Shown: piece by piece, positions 33,111 to 39,252 of the stretch | How the letters are laid out: every line of letters starts with the position of its first letter | How positions within the stretch are numbered: position 1 is the stretch's first letter | NCBI RefSeq assembly: GCF_028622875.1 | Contig: NZ_CP117709.1 | Coordinates: 5,397,001-5,461,000, forward strand | DNA from: Streptomyces sp. MMBL 11-1 | Lineage (GTDB): Bacteria; Actinomycetota; Actinomycetes; Streptomycetales; Streptomycetaceae | DNA length: 64,000 nt | Direction: 5' to 3' | Made by a program: the position numbers and the translations under genes | The notes under the pieces: generated by a model | Seen by the model: only the letters and a program-made list of their open reading frames with translations | Told to the model about the DNA's origin: nothing | The model's database searches: none

Positions 33111-34078
33111 TTCGTGTTGTCCTTCAGCAGTCGGAGCTGGAGCACCGTGATGCCCATGATCACCACGAAGAGGACGTACGCCATGGCGCTCGCGTAGCCC
33201 ATGTGGAAGAAGTTGAACCCTTCGCGGTACATGTTCAGCGAGACCGTGAGGGTCGAGTCGGACGGGCCGCCCTGGGTCATCACGAACGGCTCCTCGAACA
33301 CGTTGAGGTAGCCGATCGTCGTGATCACCGTGGCGTAGAGGAGCGTCGGTCGCAGGAGCGGGACCGTGATGGACCGGAACTCCTGCCAGACGCCCGCGCC
33401 GTCGAGCTTCGCGGCCTCCCGCACCTCGGTGGGGATCGCCTGGAGGCCCGCGATGAACAGCACCATCACCGTGCCGACGTTCCGCCAGACCGCCATGACG
33501 ATCAGCGACGGCATCGCCAGCGCCTCGGAGCCGAGGAAGTCCGGTGCTGTCCAGCCCACTTCGGAGAAGAGGCCCGCGATCAGCCCGTCGCTCGGATCGA
33601 GGACGAACCGCCAGACGACGGCCACCGCGACGATGGTGGTGACCACCGGGGCGTAGAGGCCGACCCGGAAGAAGGTCCGCGCCCGGTCGATGCCGTTGTT
33701 CAGCAGCACGGCGACGACCAGCCCGATGCCGATGGTCAGCGGTACGCCGACGACGACGAAGTACCCCGTGTTGAAGAGGGACTTGAGGAACTTCTCGTCA
33801 CCGAAGAGGTTGACGTAGTTCTCGAACCCGATGAAGTTCGCTTCCCACGGGCGCGTCACGTTGCGCAGCCCGAAGTCCGTGAAGCTCATCACCAGCGTGG
33901 CGAGGATCGGGAACGCCATGAAGACGGTGAACAGGACGAGGAACGGGGTGGAGAACAGCCAGCCCGCCGCGTTCTGCACGCCCATCGACGGTGTGCGCCC
34001 CCGGCTGCCCCCGGGGGCCGGGGACGGTGCGGCCCCGGCCTTCCGGGGCCCTCGGGCCTTCTCGGTCGTGGTGCTCAT
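33107..34078 (-). CDS. sugar ABC transporter permease, MalF type
   Basis: 323 residues from ATG 34078. A polar cytosolic N-terminus of about 35 residues is followed by six membrane helices (GWLFSTPFLVLFTVFMAFPILATLVMSF and on) and the EAA loop PTEVREAAKLDGAGVWQEFRSITVPLLRP. It begins 2 nt after the binding-protein stop, so the three genes are one transcript. It forms the channel together with the MalG-type partner. Confidence 0.95.
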   Translation of the reverse strand: MSTTTEKARGPRKAGAAPSPAPGGSRGRTPSMGVQNAAGWLFSTPFLVLFTVFMAFPILATLVMSFTDFGLRNVTRPWEANFIGFENYVNLFGDEKFLKSLFNTGYFVVVGVPLTIGIGLVVAVLLNNGIDRARTFFRVGLYAPVVTTIVAVAVVWRFVLDPSDGLIAGLFSEVGWTAPDFLGSEALAMPSLIVMAVWRNVGTVMVLFIAGLQAIPTEVREAAKLDGAGVWQEFRSITVPLLRPTLLYATVITTIGYLNVFEEPFVMTQGGPSDSTLTVSLNMYREGFNFFHMGYASAMAYVLFVVIMGITVLQLRLLKDNTK

Positions 34079-34080
34079 GG

Positions 34081-35325
34081 CTACTGCTTCACGAGACCTT
34101 CGATCTCGGACTGCGCGGTCTTCAGCGCGTCCTCGGCGGAAGCCTTGCCCTGCGTCACCTTGGCGATGGCCTGGTCCACCTTGTCGGTGATCTCGGTCCA
34201 GTTGGCCAGGGACGGCGAGGACTTGGCGGTGTCCATCTGCTTCTTGAAGATCTGCAGGTCGGCGTCGTCGGCGAGCGCCCCGGACTCCCAGGCGGAGGTG
34301 TTGGCGGGCAGGTCCTTCGTCCGCTCGTACCAGTCGGCCTGGCCCTCCGTGTCGGTCAGGTACGTGATGAACTCGGTGGCCGCGGCCTTGTGTTCGCTGT
34401 CCTTGGAGACGACGAGGGAGGAACCGCCGGCCATGGAGGTGGAGGAGGCGTCCGCCGGAACGTTGGCGATGGCCCACTTGCCCTTGATCTGCGGCTGGCC
34501 CTCGTCGAGGAGCGTCACGTGCCAGGGGCCGCCGAAGAACATCGGGACCCGGCCGTTGCCGAAGTCCTTCACCACGTCGTAGCCGGGCTGCACGGACTTG
34601 TTGGAGAGGCCCTCGTCGAAGTACGAGCCGTACTCCTTGAGCGCCTTGACGGCCTCCGGGCTGTCGATGACGGCCTCGCCCTTGTCGTTGACGATCTCAC
34701 CGCCCGCCGAGTACAGGAAGGAGTAGAAGTTCTGCACGGTGTCCAGGCCGCTGGGCTGGATGGACAACCCCCACTTCGTGCCGGCCTTCTCCTGGTATGC
34801 GCCTGCCAGGTCCTTCAGGCCCTTCCAGTCGGCCGGGGCCTTCGTCACGCCCGCCTTCTCGGCCAGGTCCGTGCGGTAGTAGAGGACCCGGGTGTCGACG
34901 TACCACGGCACGCCGTAGGCGGTGCCGTCCACCTCGCCCTGCTCCCAGCCCGCCGGGAAGAAGTCCTTCTTGTCGAAGACCTCGGTGTCCACCGGCTCCA
35001 GCACGCCGAGCTCGGCGAACTCGCCCAGGTAGCTGCCGCCCATCTGCGCAACGTCGGGCAGGGTGCCGGCCGCCGCTGCCGAGACAAGCTTCTGGTGGGC
35101 GACGTCCCAGCCGATCGGGGTCACCTTCACCGTGATGTTCGGGTTGGCCTTCTCGTAGACCTCGGCCACGTCGGCGAGCTTCTCGCCCTCGGCCCCCATG
35201 GCCCACACGGTGAGGGTCTGCTTCTCGTCCGCCGCGACGTCGCCGCCGGAGGAGCCGCAGGCGGAAAGGGTCACGGCGAGCGCGAGCGCTATGCCGGCGG
35301 GGGCGGTTCTGGCGATGCGGGACAT
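34081..35325 (-). CDS. sugar ABC transporter substrate-binding lipoprotein
   Basis: 414 residues from ATG 35325, with AAGGAGGAG 7-8 nt upstream. Lipobox LAVTLSACGSSGG anchors it to the outer face of the membrane. It is a SBP_bac_1 (CUT1) protein: LTVWAMGAEGEKLADVAEVYEKANPNITVKVTPIGWDVAHQKL, YGVPWYVDTRVLYYRTDLAEKAG, MFFGGPWHVTLLDEG, MAGGSSLVVSKDSEHKAAATEFI. It is CebE-like, but the neighbouring GH144-like enzyme and the non-CebR operator make a beta-1,2- or other beta-glucan oligosaccharide as plausible as cellobiose. The operator at 35364-35390 lies 39-65 bp upstream. Confidence 0.93.
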   Translation of the reverse strand: MSRIARTAPAGIALALAVTLSACGSSGGDVAADEKQTLTVWAMGAEGEKLADVAEVYEKANPNITVKVTPIGWDVAHQKLVSAAAAGTLPDVAQMGGSYLGEFAELGVLEPVDTEVFDKKDFFPAGWEQGEVDGTAYGVPWYVDTRVLYYRTDLAEKAGVTKAPADWKGLKDLAGAYQEKAGTKWGLSIQPSGLDTVQNFYSFLYSAGGEIVNDKGEAVIDSPEAVKALKEYGSYFDEGLSNKSVQPGYDVVKDFGNGRVPMFFGGPWHVTLLDEGQPQIKGKWAIANVPADASSTSMAGGSSLVVSKDSEHKAAATEFITYLTDTEGQADWYERTKDLPANTSAWESGALADDADLQIFKKQMDTAKSSPSLANWTEITDKVDQAIAKVTQGKASAEDALKTAQSEIEGLVKQ

Positions 35326-35363
35326 GGGAGGGCTCCTCCTTGAGCAATCCTGATGCTGCGCGA

Positions 35364-35390
35364 TGTATGCGCTGCCTGTAAGCGCATACA
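35364..35390. promoter_or_regulatory. operator of the sugar ABC operon
   Basis: TGTATGCGCT (35364-35373) and AGCGCATACA (35381-35390) form a 10-bp inverted repeat with a 7-bp gap. Within it, TGTAAGCGCATACA (35377-35390) matches TGAAAGCGCATTCA upstream of the LacI gene at 12 of 14 positions. Both have the central GCGC typical of LacI-family sites. Confidence 0.7.
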
Positions 35391-35533
35391 TCACTCTGCG
35401 CCAGTCCTTCGGGAATCCGCAAGAGGGTGCTGGGTCACACTCGTGCAACGTGCTCGACACCGTGGCGCCTTGTGGTTGAACCGTAAACGCGCTGTTTGTG
35501 GAAGAACATGCGATGTGACCGATTCGTCGTCGT

Positions 35534-35585
35534 CGGGGGGCGGCGCCGGGGATCGGGCGCCGGGGGCCGGGGGCCGGGGGCCCGG
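35534..35585 (+). other. G-rich tract with quadruplex potential
   Basis: Several runs of 4-6 G (CGGGGGC repeated three times, plus GGGGGG at its 5' end) lie on the coding strand, 30-80 bp upstream of the esterase gene. It could form a G-quadruplex in DNA near the divergent promoters; untested. Confidence 0.35.
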
Positions 35586-35605
35586 GCGCCGGTGCGGTCG
35601 GCGGC

Positions 35606-35611
35606 TACCCT
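35606..35611 (+). promoter_or_regulatory. candidate -10 of the esterase gene (leaderless)
   Basis: TACCCT ends 6 nt before ATG 35618 and no ribosome-binding site is visible, the usual picture of a leaderless Streptomyces transcript. Confidence 0.45.
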
Positions 35612-35617
35612 CGCGGC

Positions 35618-36631
35618 ATGGCCTCATCCGCCGCCTTCTCCCACGACTTCCCGTTCGATCCGGCCTACGGGTACGACGCGCCGGACGCCCTGCTGGGCAT
35701 CCCCGCCCCGCCCGCCCCGGACGGCTTCGACGCCTTCTGGCGGGGCCGGTACGCGCGAGCCCGCGCCGTCGACACGCGACCGGCCGTCGGTCCGGTCGAG
35801 GAGGAGCGCGACGGCCTCCGGATCCACGGCGTGACCTACACCTCCGTGGGCGGCCTCCGGCTCGGTGGCTGGCTCGCCCTGCCCGCCGAGGGGCCCGTCC
35901 GGTACGGATTCGTCGTCGGGCACGGCTACGGCGGCCGCCAGGGGCCCGGCCGCGACCTTCCGGCGCCGCTGCCCGGGGCCGCCGTGATCCTGCCGTGCGT
36001 ACGGGGCATGGGGGAGCGGAGCCGGGTCGACGCCATCCCGGATCTGGCCGACGCGCACGTCCTGCACGGCATCGGCTCCCGCGACACGTACGTCATCGGC
36101 GACTGCGCGGCCGACCTGTGGTGCGCCGCCTCCGCCCTCACGGCGCTCGTCCCGGAGCTGGCGGGGGCCGGCCTCCCGGGCGGACCCCGCCTCGGCTATC
36201 TGGGCGAGAGCTTCGGCGGCGGGCTCGGGGCCCTCGCGCTGCCCTGGGACGACCGCTTCGGCGCGGCCCAGCTCACGGTCCCCACCTTCGGCAACCACCC
36301 GCTGCGGCTGACCCTGCCCTGCGCGGGCAGCGGCGAGGCGGTCCGGGCGCACCACCGCGAGCACCCCGAGGTCACCGATGTCCTCGGCTACTTCGACGCG
36401 GCGACGGCGGCGACCCGGCTGACGCTGCCCACCCTGGTCGCGGCCGCACTGTTCGACCCGTCCGTGCCGCCGCCGGGGCAGTTCGCCGTGCACAACGCGC
36501 TGGCCGGCGAGCGCGAGCTCCAGGTGCTGACGGCGGGGCACTTCGCGTACCGGGGCATGGTGGCCGAGGCGGCGGAGCTGGACGCGAACCGGACGCGGTT
36601 CTTCGGGGAGCGGCTGGCGGCGGTGGGCTGA
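35618..36631 (+). CDS. CE7-type acetylxylan esterase/cephalosporin deacetylase family
   Basis: 337 residues, cytosolic alpha/beta hydrolase. AXE1 family marks: FPFDPAYGYDAPDALL, FWRGRYARA, GYVVGHGYGG-like FVVGHGYGGRQGP (oxyanion region), nucleophile Ser in YLGESFGGGLG, Asp in ALFDPSVPP, and His in TAGHFAYRG. CE7 enzymes remove acetyl groups from imported xylo-oligosaccharides or other acetylated sugars. It is divergent from the sugar ABC operon, so it may deacetylate the imported sugar; that role is inferred. The G in GESFGGG replaces the S-Q-G form of the best-known members. Confidence 0.87.
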   Translation: MASSAAFSHDFPFDPAYGYDAPDALLGIPAPPAPDGFDAFWRGRYARARAVDTRPAVGPVEEERDGLRIHGVTYTSVGGLRLGGWLALPAEGPVRYGFVVGHGYGGRQGPGRDLPAPLPGAAVILPCVRGMGERSRVDAIPDLADAHVLHGIGSRDTYVIGDCAADLWCAASALTALVPELAGAGLPGGPRLGYLGESFGGGLGALALPWDDRFGAAQLTVPTFGNHPLRLTLPCAGSGEAVRAHHREHPEVTDVLGYFDAATAATRLTLPTLVAAALFDPSVPPPGQFAVHNALAGERELQVLTAGHFAYRGMVAEAAELDANRTRFFGERLAAVG

Positions 36632-36803
36632 GGGCGGTGGGCCCGTCGCCCGGCGGCCGGGTCGGTTCATGATCCGGTGCGTCGACGGCAGGAGCTACGG
36701 GTTGCCGAAAGTCGGCCTCATGTGGGTGACTTTGACCTGGAGAGGCAACACAGTTGTCAGTGGTCCCTGTTTGACTGTGGCCATCGAACCCAGGGAGCGA
36801 GTT

Positions 36804-36989
36804 ATGCCGACTGTGATCCATAGGACGCGCAGCGAGCTTGAGGCCCAGCGTGAGCAACTACTGGCCAGCGTGAACATGACCTACGACGAGCTCGCGGAAC
36901 GCGCTGCCACTTACAGCCTCAGCATGCACGAACTGGACGTGTGGCACACGATCGAAGGTCTCGACTACCTTCTCGAAGGTGACTGCTGA
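36804..36989 (+). CDS. small protein, first gene of an unknown two-gene cassette
   Basis: 61 residues, helical: TRSELEAQREQLLASVNMTYDELAERAATYSLSMHELDVWHTIEGLDYLL. GGGAG lies 8 nt before ATG 36804; an upstream in-frame GTG would add a few residues. The TYDELAERAATYSLSMHELD stretch resembles a short helix-turn-helix. It overlaps the next gene by 11 nt. The size order (small then large, overlapping) is that of a toxin-antitoxin pair, without any sequence match to support it. Confidence 0.7.
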   Translation: MPTVIHRTRSELEAQREQLLASVNMTYDELAERAATYSLSMHELDVWHTIEGLDYLLEGDC

Positions 36990-37713
36990 AGAGGCCAAGG
37001 CCCTCGACGAATCAGCGACGGATTTCGCTGACCAACTGACTGCTTTGACGCGGGGTGTCCTCGGCGACGACACCCCGCGTTTTCACGCGATCAACATGGG
37101 TTCCAAGATCAGGGTCTCGCCGATACGGGAGGACGAAGTTCTCCAGCGGATCCCGGTCAGCATCGGCGGGGAGCAGCGTCTCAGCCTCATGGTCCGGTTC
37201 TACTGCTGTTGGGACGGGTCCAGCACGTTCATGGCTACCGATCAGGCCGACGTGCACGTCTTCTACGCCGGGAGTCCGGACCCGCTGTTCCGCTTCGAGT
37301 ACGTTCGGCGGAGTAAGGAGCCGCCGGGCGCTCACGTGCAGGTGCATGCGCATCGCGATGAGGTCGCGTACCTTCTGCGGCTGGCGGAGAAGGGGCGGCC
37401 GAAGCAGAAGTTCAGCAGACTGCCGCGCTTGGCCGAGCTGCATCTGCCGGTGGGCGGCCACAGGATGCGTCCGGCGCTGGAGGACGTGTTGCTTTTCCTG
37501 AAGCGGGAGTTCGCGATTGACACGGTCGACGGCTGGAAGGCCGCGATTGATGAACATCTGCACCGTTGGCGGCTGACGCAGCTGAAGACCGCGGTCAGGG
37601 ATGCTCCTGACTCGGCCGCGCAGGTTCTGCGGAGCCTGGGGTACACAGTGGTCGAGCCGCAGGTTCCCGGGGCACGGCAAGCATCGGATGAGGTGAAGCT
37701 GTTCTGGCCCTGA
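36979..37713 (+). CDS. hypothetical protein of the two-gene cassette
   Basis: 244 residues from GTG 36979. No family is recognised. It has alternating strands and helices (GSKIRVSPIREDEVLQRIPVSIGG, LMVRFYCCWDGSSTFMATDQADVHVFY) and a basic C-terminal half (RLAEKGRPKQKFSRLPRLAELHLPVGGHRMRPALEDVLLFLKREF). No signal or membrane segment. GC content and codon choice are a little less extreme than the neighbours, which suggests acquisition. It separates the LacI gene from the operon it is predicted to control. Confidence 0.75.
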   Translation: MTAEEAKALDESATDFADQLTALTRGVLGDDTPRFHAINMGSKIRVSPIREDEVLQRIPVSIGGEQRLSLMVRFYCCWDGSSTFMATDQADVHVFYAGSPDPLFRFEYVRRSKEPPGAHVQVHAHRDEVAYLLRLAEKGRPKQKFSRLPRLAELHLPVGGHRMRPALEDVLLFLKREFAIDTVDGWKAAIDEHLHRWRLTQLKTAVRDAPDSAAQVLRSLGYTVVEPQVPGARQASDEVKLFWP

Positions 37714-37813
37714 CGCTCAGGCAAGCCGTGCAGAGCCTGTAAGCACGTGCTCCATCCCCAGCCGCTCGGCGGGAGACGGGTGCTGTCCCGCCACTCGCCG
37801 TTGCCAGGAGCCC

Positions 37814-38884
37814 TCAGCCGCAGCCGCAGCTCGCGCGGCGGGTCACGGAGACCGGCAGCTCCAGCGAGACCGGGGCGCGGCCCGGGTCCGCCAGGCGCTG
37901 GACCAGGAGCTCCACCGCCTGCTCGCCCAGCAGCCGGATCGGCTGCCGGACGGTCGTCAGGGGCGGGCGGACGATCCGGCTCAGCGGGATCCCGTCGAAG
38001 CCGGTCACGGCGATGTCCTCGGGCACCCGCACCCCGCGCCGCTCCAGCGCCTGGAGCGCGCCGACCGCCATCTGGTCGTTGGCGAACAGCATCGCCTCCG
38101 GCCGCTCCACCCCCGTACCCTCCGACCGGTCCAGCAGGGTGCCCGCCGCCCGCGCGCCCTCGGCCTGCGTCATCATCCCGGCGCGCAGCTCCGGCCGGGA
38201 GGGCACCGGCAGGCCCGCGTCCCGGCACCCCTCCTGGAAGCCCCGGAACCGGGCCTCGGCGTCCGGGGAGTTCTCCTCGCTGCCGATGAACGCCAGCCTG
38301 CGCAGCCCGTGGTCCTCGATGAGGTGGCGGGTCAGTTCCCGTTCGCCCTCGGCGTTGGCCACCACGATGTGGTCCAGGTGGTCGATCTCGCGCGGTCCGG
38401 AGAGCATCACCACGGGCAGCCGGCGCGATATCACCTCCAGGTCCTCGGTCGGAACGGTGCGCGCCAGTACGGCGAACCCGTCGACCCGCCCCGCGACCTT
38501 CGCCACCAGGCTCTCCGGCCCGCCGTCCAGCGCGGCGGCGATCAGCAGGGCGTAGCCGTGCCGCCGGGCCGCACGCTCCATGCCCCGGATGACCTGGTCG
38601 GAGTAGAGCATCACGGCCTGGTCGTCGTCCGCGTCGCTCGCGGCGGCGGCGGCCTCGGCGTCCTGGTCCGCGAAGTCGGGGAAGCACAGCCCGAGTACGC
38701 CGGTCGTCCGGCTGGCCAGGCCCCGGGCGCTGCCGGACGGCACGTACCCCAGCTCGCGGGCCGCCTCCATGACCTTCTCGCGGGTCTGGGCGCGTACGGA
38801 ATCGGGGTTCCGGTAGACCCGGGAGACCGTGGCAATGGAGACGCCCGACCGCTCGGCGACGTCGTACACCGTGGGGGCGCTCAC
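37814..38884 (-). CDS. LacI family transcriptional repressor
   Basis: 356 residues from GTG 38884, where the HTH begins (SAPTVYDVAERSGVSIATVSRVYRNPDSVRAQTREKV); a GTG at 38977 would add 31 residues but lies beside the operator and has no ribosome site. The effector domain is of periplasmic-binding type (VLGLCFPDF, GYALLIAAALDG, VVMLSGPREIDHLDHIVVANAEGERELTRHLIEDHG, AMLFANDQMAVGALQALERRGVRVPEDIAVTGFDGI). The end SCGCG is a common LacI tail in streptomycetes. It probably represses the sugar ABC/GH1 operon and itself, since both carry the same operator. Confidence 0.93.
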   Translation of the reverse strand: MSAPTVYDVAERSGVSIATVSRVYRNPDSVRAQTREKVMEAARELGYVPSGSARGLASRTTGVLGLCFPDFADQDAEAAAAASDADDDQAVMLYSDQVIRGMERAARRHGYALLIAAALDGGPESLVAKVAGRVDGFAVLARTVPTEDLEVISRRLPVVMLSGPREIDHLDHIVVANAEGERELTRHLIEDHGLRRLAFIGSEENSPDAEARFRGFQEGCRDAGLPVPSRPELRAGMMTQAEGARAAGTLLDRSEGTGVERPEAMLFANDQMAVGALQALERRGVRVPEDIAVTGFDGIPLSRIVRPPLTTVRQPIRLLGEQAVELLVQRLADPGRAPVSLELPVSVTRRASCGCG

Positions 38885-38985
38885 TCGACCGACCGTCCGC
38901 TTCTTCTTCCGTAGCGCCGCGCCTGGCGCGTGTGCTGGTACCGGGCCGGCGGCCTGCTCGCCGCCCGACGCGCTCACGAGGCTCG

Positions 38986-38999
38986 TGAAAGCGCATTCA
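38986..38999. promoter_or_regulatory. operator upstream of the LacI gene
   Basis: TGAAAGCGCATTCA, flanked by G and C to give GTGAAAGCGCATTCAC. It matches the site at 35377-35390 at 12 of 14 positions (consensus TGWAAGCGCATWCA), which points to autoregulation. Confidence 0.7.
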
Positions 39000-39120
39000 C
39001 CCTAGATCGTGGGCCGCGGGGGGAGCAAGGCCGCCCGGGGCGCGCCGAACGTGCGCCGGGCCGCGGGGGCGAAACGTTCCTCCGGTCGGGTGAGCTTGGG
39101 GCTGCCGCCCGCCGTGTCTG

Positions 39121-39142
39121 CGCTCCCTCGCGCGAGGGAGCG
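39121..39142. promoter_or_regulatory. perfect 22-bp palindrome in a divergent promoter region
   Basis: CGCTCCCTCGC is followed by its reverse complement, then TTTC. Both flanking genes run away from it, so it is not needed as a terminator; it may be an operator or a 5'-UTR hairpin of the binding-protein gene. Confidence 0.45.
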
Positions 39143-39252
39143 TTTCAGTGGACGGAAGGAATCAGTGTGATCAACTGCAAATGCCACCACATACGCACTA
39201 TCCGGTCCATTCCGGTACGGGGTGGTCCGGGCCGGCCCCGGAGGTATCAGCC

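Larger units (their letters stand above)
38885..39252. other. divergent regulatory region between the LacI and binding-protein genes
   Basis: 368 bp without a gene. It contains the LacI operator (38986-38999) and a perfect 22-bp palindrome (39121-39142). The rest shows no clear structure beyond the ribosome site GGAGG at 39239-39243. Confidence 0.6.

Noticed and set aside
30915-35325. Naming the sugar operon cebEFG-bglC
   Set aside because: The gene order fits, but there is no CebR box, the operator is different, and a GH144-like enzyme is attached; a cellobiose assignment is not supported by the sequence.
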